Origin: Candidatus Woesearchaeota archaeon
GTDB lineage: Archaea > Nanobdellota > Nanobdellia > Woesearchaeales > JACPJR01
Length of the DNA stretch: 38,398 bases
Assembly (NCBI GenBank): GCA_016187565.1
Contig: JACPJR010000033.1
Location: forward strand, 1-38,398
Direction: 5' to 3'
A model generated the notes under the pieces. That model was not told where the DNA came from. It saw only the letters and a list, made by a program, of their open reading frames with translations, and made no database searches. The position numbers and the translations under genes were made by a program. How positions within the stretch are numbered: position 1 is the first letter of the stretch; every line of letters begins with the position of its first letter. Below are positions 8,221-15,823 of this stretch, in pieces.

Positions 8221-8544
8221 TCACGAGGAGCTCATCGTATCGTTTACTTTTTGCTTGAATGCCTCGCATTCTTTCATCGATTGCATTTTAGCCTGCCAAT
8301 GCTTCATACAGCCTTCCACACCAGTTTCGGCAAGTTTCTGCAAGTGGTCTCCCATGGTTTTCTCATATTCTTCTTTCATCTTCTCCTTGAGAAGCTCAGC
8401 CCATGCCTCATTGGCAAGCTGAAAAACCATGTCAGTCATTTCACAGCCACTTTCATAACTGCAAGACTTTTGGGACTTTCCACAGCAGCTACCTGATGTT
8501 TCACAGCACCCACTTTGGCTAGCACCTTGGCTACATTCGCACAT
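8221..8544 (-). CDS. Small Cys-rich protein with helical C-terminal part
   Basis: A 107-residue soluble protein of no family I can name. The first 34 residues hold eight cysteines (2, 4, 13, 14, 20, 21, 28, 34), including CC pairs and CCGKSQKSC, a pattern suited to metal or thiol chemistry. The rest is a charged helical region (MTDMVFQLANEAWAELLKEK and onward) with two more cysteines. I chose the ATG at 8544 because GGAGGTGG lies just upstream; an in-frame ATG at 8559 is less well placed. It diverges from an HxlR-type regulator that also has a CC pair near its N terminus. That suggests, but does not show, a redox- or metal-responsive pair. Confidence 0.75.
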   Translation of the reverse strand: MCECSQGASQSGCCETSGSCCGKSQKSCSYESGCEMTDMVFQLANEAWAELLKEKMKEEYEKTMGDHLQKLAETGVEGCMKHWQAKMQSMKECEAFKQKVNDTMSSS

Positions 8545-8563
8545 GTTATCCACCTCCAAGAAA

Positions 8564-8574
8564 GATTTATATCT
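8564..8574 (-). promoter_or_regulatory. TATA box of the Cys-rich gene
   Basis: The minus strand reads AGATATAAATC about 20-30 bases upstream of the ATG, with the strong Shine-Dalgarno site in between. This predicts a short leader. Confidence 0.5.
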
Positions 8575-8604
8575 CTCTACTGGTTTCCATAGGTAAACTC
8601 TTGT

Positions 8605-8629
8605 AATATAAATACGTTTTGTAACAAAA
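8605..8629 (+). promoter_or_regulatory. TATA box and palindromic operator of the HxlR-type gene
   Basis: AATATAAATA (8605-8614) is a TATA box about 40 bases before the start codon. Directly downstream lies a perfect 6-bp inverted repeat TTTTGT-A-ACAAAA (8617-8629), between the TATA box and the expected start of transcription. That position suits an autorepressor site for the dimeric winged-helix protein encoded just downstream. Confidence 0.5.
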
Positions 8630-8648
8630 TGATAACAAGGTGAGGAGA

Positions 8649-9032
8649 ATGAAATCGCTAAAATGTTGTCCTATTGAAAAAACCATGGCGTATATCAGAG
8701 GAAGATGGGCTATCAATATCATTCGTGATCTTTTTCTTGAGAAAAGACGCTTCCGCGATTTTCTTGCAGCAAATCCTACCTTAAGTACGCGTATGCTTTC
8801 TCTTCGTTTAAAAGATCTTGAAAAGAGTGATATTATTACAAAGAAAGTGGTAACCGTAACACCCCTGGTGGTGGAATATGAACTTACTTCTAAGGGCAGC
8901 GCATTGAACCGTGTACTCTATGAGCTTGCACTGTTTTCTATGAAAGAACATCCCCATGAGGTCTTTACCAAAGATCCAAGTGCTAAGGAGAAGACGATTC
9001 ATGAGTTGAAGACCATGCTCCATATAACGTAA
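8649..9032 (+). CDS. HxlR-family winged-helix regulator
   Basis: A 127-residue single-domain winged HTH protein. The family signature is clear: KCCPIEKTMAYIRGRWAINI, then RFRDFLAANPTLSTRMLSLRLKDLEKS for the recognition helix and the wing up to YELTSKGSAL. HxlR proteins are dimeric DNA-binding regulators, often sensing aldehydes, thiol stress or disulfides through an N-terminal cysteine; here two adjacent cysteines sit at that place. I chose the ATG at 8649, with AAGGTGAGG just upstream, rather than the GTG at 8640. It is divergent from the Cys-rich gene and probably controls it and itself. Confidence 0.9.
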   Translation: MKSLKCCPIEKTMAYIRGRWAINIIRDLFLEKRRFRDFLAANPTLSTRMLSLRLKDLEKSDIITKKVVTVTPLVVEYELTSKGSALNRVLYELALFSMKEHPHEVFTKDPSAKEKTIHELKTMLHIT

Positions 9033-9043
9033 CCTTTCGAAAC

Positions 9044-9053
9044 GTTTAAAAAG
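9044..9053 (+). promoter_or_regulatory. TATA box of the tRNA-Val gene
   Basis: GTTTAAAAAG is centred about 29-31 bases before the first base of tRNA-Val, the usual spacing for archaeal tRNA promoters. Confidence 0.6.
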
Positions 9054-9077
9054 AACTCCAGACCCCTTTGCAGTGCT

Positions 9078-9150
9078 GGGTCCGTGGTCTAGTGGCTATG
9101 ACATCGCCCTTACAAGGCGCTGATCCTCGGTTCGAGTCCGGGCGGACCCA
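9078..9150 (+). tRNA. tRNA-Val (UAC)
   Basis: A complete intron-free cloverleaf. The acceptor GGGTCCG pairs with CGGACCC (9143-9149), followed by discriminator A. The anticodon loop CTTACAA gives anticodon TAC (Val). The T-arm CTCGG-TTCGAGT-CCGGG is regular. CCA is not encoded. Confidence 0.95.
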
Positions 9151-9151
9151 C

Positions 9152-9177
9152 TTTCCTTTAGTACTTCACTAAGGAAA
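9152..9177 (+). other. Inter-tRNA hairpin
   Basis: TTTCCTT (9152-9158) pairs with AAGGAAA (9171-9177) around a 12-base loop, in the 37-base gap between tRNA-Val and tRNA-Gly. With no clear TATA box for tRNA-Gly in the gap, the two tRNAs may share a transcript and this hairpin may separate them for processing. Confidence 0.4.
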
Positions 9178-9187
9178 CAATGATCCT

Positions 9188-9259
9188 GCGACGGTAGTCT
9201 AATGGCTAGGATCGCACCCTGCCACGGTGTGGATGCGGGTTCGAATCCCGCCCGTCGCA
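9188..9259 (+). tRNA. tRNA-Gly (GCC)
   Basis: A complete intron-free cloverleaf. The acceptor GCGACGG pairs with CCGTCGC (9252-9258), discriminator A. The anticodon stem GCACC/GGTGT holds loop CTGCCAC with anticodon GCC (Gly). It is followed by TTTTTT (9262-9267), a likely stop of transcription. It lies just upstream of the glycine-cleavage genes, probably by coincidence. Confidence 0.95.
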
Positions 9260-9260
9260 T

Positions 9261-9268
9261 GTTTTTTG
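9261..9268 (+). terminator. Oligo-T terminator after tRNA-Gly
   Basis: A run of six T directly after the tRNA 3' end, typical of archaeal tRNA gene termination. Confidence 0.5.
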
Positions 9269-9276
9269 TCCAATAA

Positions 9277-9286
9277 TTTTATATAT
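9277..9286 (+). promoter_or_regulatory. TATA box of the glycine-cleavage genes
   Basis: TTTTATATAT lies about 80 bases before the gcvT-SHMT start, predicting a leader of roughly 50-60 bases that carries the Shine-Dalgarno site at 9347-9360. I see no riboswitch-like fold in the leader. Confidence 0.5.
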
Positions 9287-9364
9287 CTCTGCACGTTCCC
9301 TCTTGAAAATAATTTGTATGTCTTTTATTTACCGTAATTTCAGAATGTGGGAGGGGTGATTGGA

Positions 9365-12121
9365 ATGGAAGATCATAGTGGAGATCTTGCTCAGACTGTT
9401 CTTCATGCCTGGCATATTGCTCATGGCGCAAAAATGATGCCCTTTGGTGGATTTGACATGCCCATCCTGTATTCTGGTGTTATCGATGAGCATTTAGCAA
9501 CCAGAACTGCTGCTGGTCTGTTTGATGTCAGTCATATGGGACGCTTTCTGGTTTCTGGTCGTGATGCATTACCCTATGTTCAGCGTGTTTTAACCAACAA
9601 TGCAGCTACATTGGATAGCGTAGGGATGTCTCAATACACGCTTATTCCGGATGAGCATGGTTTTGCGGTTGATGATGCCTATCTTTACCGCGTTGGTGAT
9701 CAGCAATATATGGTTGTAGTAAATGCCGCAAATAGACAGAAAGATTGGGATTGGCTGCAGGCGCATCGTATTGGTGGTGATTACGCTATCAGCGACATTT
9801 CTGGTGAGTTTGCAATGATCTCCCTCCAAGGCCCACGATCAACCCATCTTCTCAATGATTTACTCGCGAGAGAAACTCTTAAAGGTTTGTTGCCAGATCC
9901 TCAACGAAATAGATCCTCGGTCCTTTTTTTTGACGGTATTTCTCTACGTGCAGCGCGTACCGGATATACTGGTGAGCCTGTCTGTTATGAACTCTTTGTA
10001 CCTACAGATAGAGCAGTCAATCTCTGGGAAGCATTACTTGACCACGGACAGCATTATGGTGTTAAACCTATCGGACTTGGTGCTCGTGATACCTTACGGT
10101 TAGAGGCTGCGCTTCCACTCTACGGTCATGAACTTGGCCTTGATCCTGAGGGGAATCCGATTCCGATAGGTGCTATCCCCTTGGCTAAAATTGCTGGCGT
10201 GAGCTTTTCAGATGCTAAAGGAGACTTCATTGGAAGGGAAGCACTCTTCAGACAAGCTGAAGAAAGAGTGGCTAGAACACGGCATGGTGTGCACTATGAT
10301 CAGCCACTCGAAGAGCGAGTTTTACCACGTGTAGTACTTGAACTGGCGATTATGAATGACAACCTTGATGGTCCGGGAAGAGCGCCTCCACGAGCAGGTC
10401 ATGAAGTGTATCTGGATGGTAAGAGAGTAGGGTATGTGACGAGTGGTACAACGGTTCCTAGTTGGGAATTCTCAAAGGATGGCATTTTAAGTCAGCCAAC
10501 TGAAGGAAGAATCAATAGACCTATTGCCCTTGCTTATCTTGATGCAACACTCTTTCCTTCAAAAGCAGGAGAGCCAGAGCGACAAGTACTCACTATTCGT
10601 GACCCTAAATCTGGCCGAGAATCCTTAGCGTACATTGTTACTGCCAATATGCGTGCCTTAGCTCCCTATGTTCATCCGATTATTCATCCTGAGCAGCCAC
10701 GGAGATCTCCACAATTGACAACGGATCATTACTCGGGGTTGGCGGCAGATTTAGTACATGAAGCTGCACAGCAAACTGCATACCGACAACATAACACCAT
10801 TAATCTCATCCCCTCAGAGAATACACCCTCTGAACTTGTCCGTACCTTATCCATTTGCGATGCTATGGGAAGATATGGAGAGCATCAACAGCTTAAGGCA
10901 TTAGGGTTAGATTCTGCTGATATTGCCTACTATGAGGGAACAGAATTTATCCTTCGGGTTGAAGAAAAGGTCAGGGCAGCATTGGGAGATATATTCGGCG
11001 CATCTCAAGTTGAGGCAAGACCTATCAGTGGGCAGCAGGCAAATGAGGCAGTGTTCAGTGCCATGGTTCAATGGCTGAACCGAGCAAGAATGAGGGGAAC
11101 AGAACCTCGACGAATGGGCTCAGTCCTTGCGAATTTATTGATACGTGGTGGTCATCTCAGTCAGCAGTATTTCGGGGCTATGCGAGATACGGTAGCCATA
11201 GATCCTGTCCTTGATCGGCCAGCAGTCCATCCATTCCCTGTCCATTCAGAAGATCCTTATGCCATTGATGTTGAAGCAACAAAGGAAGCCATTGAACGAT
11301 ATAGACCAGAACTCATCATCTTTGGAAAGAGCATGTTTATTTATCCAGAACCAGTGAGAGAGATAGCGGATTTTGTTGCTGACCGGAATCCACGACCAAT
11401 CATCATGTATGATGGTGCTCATGTCATAGGTTTGCTCGGCCCGCACTTTCAACAGCCTCTTCAAGAAGGAGCTGATATATTAACAGGATCGATGCACAAA
11501 ACCTTTCCTGGACCACAACGAGGATGTATTGCCAGTCGCATGGATCCGGGTACTGAGTATGCTGGTCTGTGGAATGCAATACTTCAGAGAGAATTTCCGG
11601 GTAAATTAAGTAATCATCATCTTGGAACCCTTGTTGCTTTGCTTGGTGCAGCATACGAATTTAAGGCATTCGGTGAACCCTATCAAGTACAAGTATTGGC
11701 TAATGCAAAAGCCTATGCCCAAGGATTGGTTGATGAAGGATTATCGGTTGCAGGAAATCCAGCACGAGGATATACAGAGACACATCAGGTCATTCTGAAT
11801 GTTGGTATCGGCAATGGACCTGCAGTCGCTCAGCTCTTACGGCGAAATAATATTATAACCAACAATCAAGGGTCTCCTACAGATTTAGGATTTAGCCATG
11901 CTAGCGCCATTCGTATGGGAGTTGCTGAGATGACCCGCTTTGGTATGAAAGAACCAGATTTTAGGACACTTGCTGGCTATGTCGCTGAGGTTGTTAAACA
12001 CAAAATGACCGTAGGACCAGAGGTATCTCAATTCCGCAGAAGATTTACCGAGATGCACTATGTTTTCCCTGCTCAACAAACAGCTGAACTGGTAGCAATG
12101 TTGCAAGATGCTTGGAAGTAG
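9365..12121 (+). CDS. Fused aminomethyltransferase (GcvT) - serine hydroxymethyltransferase
   Basis: A 918-residue chain made of two complete enzymes. Residues 1-440 are GcvT, the T-protein of glycine cleavage: PFGGFDMPILYSG, GLFDVSHMGRF, DDAYLYR with the catalytic Asp, ARTGYTGEPVCYELFVP and LGARDTLRLEAALPLYGHEL. A short linker leads to an SHMT-like PLP enzyme (about 455-918): NLIPSENTPSELVRTLS, ISGQQANEAVFSAM, MYDGAHVIGLLG and the PLP lysine in GSMHKTFPGPQRG (Lys712). GcvT makes methylene-THF from the aminomethyl group; SHMT uses methylene-THF and glycine to make serine, so the fusion joins consecutive steps. The SHMT half is divergent: the usual YAEGYPGKRYYGG region is replaced by a longer variant. 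I chose the ATG at 9365, just after GGGAGGGGTGAT, over the GTG at 9347. The chain is Arg-rich and Lys-poor (about 25 Lys by rough hand count). Confidence 0.9.
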   Translation: MEDHSGDLAQTVLHAWHIAHGAKMMPFGGFDMPILYSGVIDEHLATRTAAGLFDVSHMGRFLVSGRDALPYVQRVLTNNAATLDSVGMSQYTLIPDEHGFAVDDAYLYRVGDQQYMVVVNAANRQKDWDWLQAHRIGGDYAISDISGEFAMISLQGPRSTHLLNDLLARETLKGLLPDPQRNRSSVLFFDGISLRAARTGYTGEPVCYELFVPTDRAVNLWEALLDHGQHYGVKPIGLGARDTLRLEAALPLYGHELGLDPEGNPIPIGAIPLAKIAGVSFSDAKGDFIGREALFRQAEERVARTRHGVHYDQPLEERVLPRVVLELAIMNDNLDGPGRAPPRAGHEVYLDGKRVGYVTSGTTVPSWEFSKDGILSQPTEGRINRPIALAYLDATLFPSKAGEPERQVLTIRDPKSGRESLAYIVTANMRALAPYVHPIIHPEQPRRSPQLTTDHYSGLAADLVHEAAQQTAYRQHNTINLIPSENTPSELVRTLSICDAMGRYGEHQQLKALGLDSADIAYYEGTEFILRVEEKVRAALGDIFGASQVEARPISGQQANEAVFSAMVQWLNRARMRGTEPRRMGSVLANLLIRGGHLSQQYFGAMRDTVAIDPVLDRPAVHPFPVHSEDPYAIDVEATKEAIERYRPELIIFGKSMFIYPEPVREIADFVADRNPRPIIMYDGAHVIGLLGPHFQQPLQEGADILTGSMHKTFPGPQRGCIASRMDPGTEYAGLWNAILQREFPGKLSNHHLGTLVALLGAAYEFKAFGEPYQVQVLANAKAYAQGLVDEGLSVAGNPARGYTETHQVILNVGIGNGPAVAQLLRRNNIITNNQGSPTDLGFSHASAIRMGVAEMTRFGMKEPDFRTLAGYVAEVVKHKMTVGPEVSQFRRRFTEMHYVFPAQQTAELVAMLQDAWK

Positions 12122-12134
12122 AAACAAACATTAA

Positions 12135-12171
12135 GGTGACAAATCGTCCTCATTTGGGGGCGAAAATCACC
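12135..12171 (+). other. Stem-loop between gcvT-SHMT and gcvPA
   Basis: GGTGA (12135-12139) pairs with TCACC (12167-12171). Inside, CGTCCTC (12145-12151) pairs with GGGGGCG (12156-12162), allowing two G-U pairs, around loop ATTT. The two helices are separated by a small A-rich internal loop. It lies in the 99-base gap between the two gcv genes and could attenuate, stabilise or end the upstream message. Confidence 0.5.
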
Positions 12172-12220
12172 AAATTTAGCGTCGATAAAACAGAAAAGTA
12201 TTTTAAGCAGTGTCTCTGTC

Positions 12221-13630
12221 ATGCGTGTGATAACCTTGGCACATTCATGTATTCGAGCAAGTTCTGATGAACAAGCAGCAATGCTTGCACATCTTGGGTT
12301 TAGTTCTCTTGATGAGCTCTATGATGCCATTGTTCCCAAGGAGCATCAGCATGACGGAAAGCTTTCTTTTTTGCGTTCTGCAATGACTGAATCAGAGGTG
12401 GCAGACTTTGTTCAGAATCTGGCAGATGCAAATGCTCGTTTCAAGCCTTCTAACATGTTTATGGGAGCGGGATTTTACCAACGAGTTATACCACCAGCAG
12501 TGGCTCGGCTCGCTTCACACGGCAATTTTTTAACACCCTATACACCCTATCAAGCTGAGGCTGCTCAGGGTATTCTGACCACGCTTTTTGATTACCAGAG
12601 CATCATGGCTGCACTGACCGGTATGAGCGTTGTGAATGCAGGGTCTTATCATGGGCCAAATGCGCTGGCTGAAGGTGTACTGATGGCCTGTCGTATTACT
12701 CAAAGAAATAAAATCCTTGTTTCTGATGCTGTTCATCCAACAGCCATGCGAAATATTGAGACGTATGTGAGACCACGGAATATGGAATTAGTGCGTATTC
12801 CTTTGCGTGAGGGTACAACATCTGTTGAGGAGATTGCAGATCGTGTTGATGACAACACTGCCGTCGTTGTTGTTCAGAATCCAAATTTCTGGGGTTTGTT
12901 TGATGGTATGAATGGTCATGCTGAACCGGTACATAGCAAAGGAGCATTGTATCTTGTCTATGGTGGTGGTGATCAGATCTCACTTGCATTGGCAAAGCCT
13001 CCTGGAGAGTATGGCGCTGATATCTATGCAGGTGAGGGACAACATTTTGGCATTCCTTTAGGGTATGGAGGTCCTCATGTAGGTATCCTTGGCATTGCGT
13101 CAATGGATAACAAGCATCTCCGACAGCTTCCGGGAAGATTAGTCCTTAAAACAAACGATGAGGACGGAAAAAAAGGCTATCGCTTAGGGCTTCAAACACG
13201 AGAGCAGCATATTCGCAGAGAACGGGCAACCTCAAATGCCTGTACCACGCAGACCTATATTTCAGTCATGAATGTCTTGTACCTTGCCCTGGTTGGGCCT
13301 CGGGGATTAGAACAAGCAGCACAACACTCCACGAGCAATGCGCATTACCTTTACCACAAAATAGCACGGTTATCAGGCTTTGAACCTCTCCATCCAGAAG
13401 CAACATTCTTTAACGAGTTTGCTGTACGGACACCAGTGCCAGCAGAGAGAATAGTTCATGATCTTGTATCTCAACAAGGAATCTTAGCAGGTGTTCCTGT
13501 TGCTCGTGCTCTTCCCTATGCAAATAGAGATGAGCATGTCTTACTCATTAGTGCAACAGAGGCCAATGGAAATAAAAGGAGTCTTGATAAATTAATTGGA
13601 GGATTAGAGCAATATGCGGCCACTCAATGA
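12221..13630 (+). CDS. gcvPA: Glycine dehydrogenase (decarboxylating) subunit 1
   Basis: A 469-residue N-terminal half of the split P-protein, the PLP enzyme that decarboxylates glycine and passes the aminomethyl group to lipoyl GcvH. Conserved stretches: FMGAGFYQRVIPPAV, FLTPYTPYQAEAAQGILTTL, FDYQSIMAALTGMSV, then VVVQNPNFWG, GEGQHFGIPLGYGGPHVG and RERATSNACTTQTY. The usual MYDGAT segment reads SYHGPN here. Start ATG 12221 fits the family length; no strong Shine-Dalgarno site precedes it. Its last 17 bases overlap gcvPB, so the two subunits are translationally coupled. Confidence 0.95.
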   Translation: MRVITLAHSCIRASSDEQAAMLAHLGFSSLDELYDAIVPKEHQHDGKLSFLRSAMTESEVADFVQNLADANARFKPSNMFMGAGFYQRVIPPAVARLASHGNFLTPYTPYQAEAAQGILTTLFDYQSIMAALTGMSVVNAGSYHGPNALAEGVLMACRITQRNKILVSDAVHPTAMRNIETYVRPRNMELVRIPLREGTTSVEEIADRVDDNTAVVVVQNPNFWGLFDGMNGHAEPVHSKGALYLVYGGGDQISLALAKPPGEYGADIYAGEGQHFGIPLGYGGPHVGILGIASMDNKHLRQLPGRLVLKTNDEDGKKGYRLGLQTREQHIRRERATSNACTTQTYISVMNVLYLALVGPRGLEQAAQHSTSNAHYLYHKIARLSGFEPLHPEATFFNEFAVRTPVPAERIVHDLVSQQGILAGVPVARALPYANRDEHVLLISATEANGNKRSLDKLIGGLEQYAATQ

Positions 13631-15098
13631 GTTACATATTCCTAGTGCAAATAATTATGCATTACCAGAGCTAAGCATACCTCGGGTTGAGTTTCCGTCA
13701 GAGTACCGTCGTGCAAGTCTTCTCCTTCCTGAGATAGGAAGAAGGGCTTTGGAAGAAGAATTTGCAGACCGAGCAGCAGCAAATATATCCGTTGATAGTA
13801 CTGTCAAAGGAGGAAAACTCTATCCTCTCGGTTCTTGTACGATGATTGAGACACCACAACTGGTCAGAAGAAGTTATCGTGCTTTTAAATACCTCCATCC
13901 CTATCAACCCCTTCCTACGGTCGAAGGAGCACTTTCCCTTATGTATGATCTTGAACGTATCTTATCTGAGATGGGTGGAGCTCATGCAGGAACATTACAA
14001 CCAGCTGCAGGAGCCCATAGCGAGCTTACTGCGCTCTTGATGATTGCAAAGTACTTTGAATCAAATGGACAGCGGGAACAGCGTCGGATTGTGTTGATAC
14101 CTGACTCAGCGCATGGAACTAATCCTGCCACAGCAATGATGGCAGGCTACAATGTTGTTCCTCTTCCTTCTGATGATAAACGACGGCTTGATTATGAAAA
14201 ACTCAGCGCAGTTATGCGAGAACGAGGAAGTGAGGTTGCTGCATTGATGATTACCCATCCGAGTACGTACGGTGTCTATGATGAAAAAATCACTGACATC
14301 ACTTCACTACTTCACGAGCATGGAGCACTGGTCTATGGAGATGGCGCTAATTTTGTTGCCTTAAGTAATCGCGTAACATTTGGTGATCTTGGTATTGATG
14401 TGTTCCATTTTAATCTGCATAAAACCTTTGGAGTTCCCCATGGTGGTGGAGGCCCAGGTGCAGGGTATGTAGGTGCAAATGAGCAACTGACACCTTTCCT
14501 TCCTGTTCCATGGGTGGTGCAGACTGAAACGGGTTATGCACTTTCCTTTGATCATCCTGATTCTATTGGTACCTTGTCTTCTGCCTATGGCAATTTCCTT
14601 GCTGATGTTATGGCTTACACGTATACACTTCTGCTTGGCGCAGATGGCTTTCGAGAAACAAGTGCTGCTGCAGTTCTTACCGGAAACTACATGCAGAGCA
14701 GATTACGTGAACATTTCCCTCCCCATAGTGAGGGATTGGTTATGCACGAGGGTATTGTTCTTGACACGCCGCTTAGCACACTTTCTATGGTAGGCGCCGA
14801 TGGCAGATCAAGACCGATTGGCTGGGCAGACTTTGTCAAGGCATTGCTTGAGCGAGGACATTATGCTCCCACAGTTGCTTTCCCCGTCCACAAAGGCATA
14901 CTTTCTGAGCCTACCTATAGTGCTACCAAACCGGCAATTGATCGATTTGTGGATGATTGTGCGGTGATTTTAGGACAGATTCAGGCAGATCCAAACGGGC
15001 TTGCGCAAGCTCCACGGTATTTACCTGTCGGAAGATTACAGGAAGCAGCGTCAGACAGAAACCCAGTTCCTATCTGGCGCTTGGATGGTAGTCTTTAA
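13614..15098 (+). CDS. gcvPB: Glycine dehydrogenase (decarboxylating) subunit 2
   Basis: A 494-residue C-terminal half of the split P-protein, carrying the PLP lysine. Motifs: KLYPLGSCTMIETPQ, PAAGAHSELTALLMI, VLIPDSAHGTNPATAMMAGY, MITHPSTYGVYDEKI, GALVYGDGANF, and FNLHKTFGVPHGGGGPGAG with the PLP-binding Lys270. The start is set by GGAGG inside the end of gcvPA. Together with gcvPA and the GcvT half upstream this gives P and T activities. GcvH and the dihydrolipoamide dehydrogenase must be encoded elsewhere. T-rich sequence follows the stop. Confidence 0.95.
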   Translation: MRPLNELHIPSANNYALPELSIPRVEFPSEYRRASLLLPEIGRRALEEEFADRAAANISVDSTVKGGKLYPLGSCTMIETPQLVRRSYRAFKYLHPYQPLPTVEGALSLMYDLERILSEMGGAHAGTLQPAAGAHSELTALLMIAKYFESNGQREQRRIVLIPDSAHGTNPATAMMAGYNVVPLPSDDKRRLDYEKLSAVMRERGSEVAALMITHPSTYGVYDEKITDITSLLHEHGALVYGDGANFVALSNRVTFGDLGIDVFHFNLHKTFGVPHGGGGPGAGYVGANEQLTPFLPVPWVVQTETGYALSFDHPDSIGTLSSAYGNFLADVMAYTYTLLLGADGFRETSAAAVLTGNYMQSRLREHFPPHSEGLVMHEGIVLDTPLSTLSMVGADGRSRPIGWADFVKALLERGHYAPTVAFPVHKGILSEPTYSATKPAIDRFVDDCAVILGQIQADPNGLAQAPRYLPVGRLQEAASDRNPVPIWRLDGSL

Positions 15099-15102
15099 AC
15101 AG

Positions 15103-15121
15103 ATTTTTCCATTTTTCTTTT
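15103..15121 (+). terminator. T-rich terminator after gcvPB
   Basis: ATTTTTCCATTTTTCTTTT follows the gcvPB stop within 5 bases, a typical archaeal oligo-T end, in the short gap to the convergent importer genes. Confidence 0.55.
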
Positions 15122-15142
15122 GACTGCCGCATTTGATGTAGT

Positions 15143-15823
15143 TTACTTTGTAGAATCAGAGGATTTTTGGATCAGATCAAGTATTTCTTTTCTTATTGCA
15201 TCACTTTTATTTTTATCAACGTCGATTATTTCTATAACTCTTGTAGGCGATTTACATAATACAACTATTTTGGTTGACAATCTTATTGCTTCCTCAATAT
15301 CGTGTGTTACAAAAAGTATGGTCAGTTTTCTCTCTTTCCATAGTGTTAGTAAGAATTCTTGTACTTTTATTTTGGTAAAGTAATCCAATGAGCAAAACGG
15401 TTCATCCATGAGAAGTATCTCTGAGTTATATGCTAAACATCTTCCAATTCCTGCACGTTGTTTCATTCCTTCAGATACTTGACTCGGATAAAAATCACTA
15501 AACCTCTCTAAATCAATCTTTTCTAATATTAGATCAATATTGGATTGCTCATTAGGTCCGATGAGAATATTTTCTTTAATGGTCTTCCATGGAAATAGGT
15601 TATGATCTTGAAAAACGAATCCCTTTTTACCTACAGATATTATCTCTCCGCTTGTTTGTTTGATTAATCCTTGAATGAGGTATAATAACGTTGTTTTACC
15701 ACATCCACTTGGACCAATAATTGAAGCAAATTCATTTTCCTTTATAGTAAAAGAAATATCACTCAGCACTCTCAGTTCTCCAAAATTCATACATACATCT
15801 TTTATTATGATCTTATTCGTCAT
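15143..15823 (-). CDS. ABC importer ATPase, SsuB/TauB family
   Basis: A 226-residue ATP-binding subunit of a NitT/TauT-type importer. Walker A is GPSGCGKTTLL, the Q-loop FQDHNLFPW, Walker B EILLMDEPFCSLD and the H-loop FVTHDIEEA. The signature motif reads VSEGMKQRAGIGRCL where LSGGM is usual, a modest deviation. It overlaps the permease gene by 11 bases and is the last gene of the three-gene unit. Relatives import sulfonates, nitrate, taurine or vitamin precursors; the substrate is not visible. Confidence 0.92.
   Translation of the reverse strand: MTNKIIIKDVCMNFGELRVLSDISFTIKENEFASIIGPSGCGKTTLLYLIQGLIKQTSGEIISVGKKGFVFQDHNLFPWKTIKENILIGPNEQSNIDLILEKIDLERFSDFYPSQVSEGMKQRAGIGRCLAYNSEILLMDEPFCSLDYFTKIKVQEFLLTLWKERKLTILFVTHDIEEAIRLSTKIVVLCKSPTRVIEIIDVDKNKSDAIRKEILDLIQKSSDSTK

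Noticed and set aside
9287-9364. Glycine riboswitch before the gcv block.
   Set aside because: The leader is short and A/T-rich; I see no tandem aptamer-like fold.
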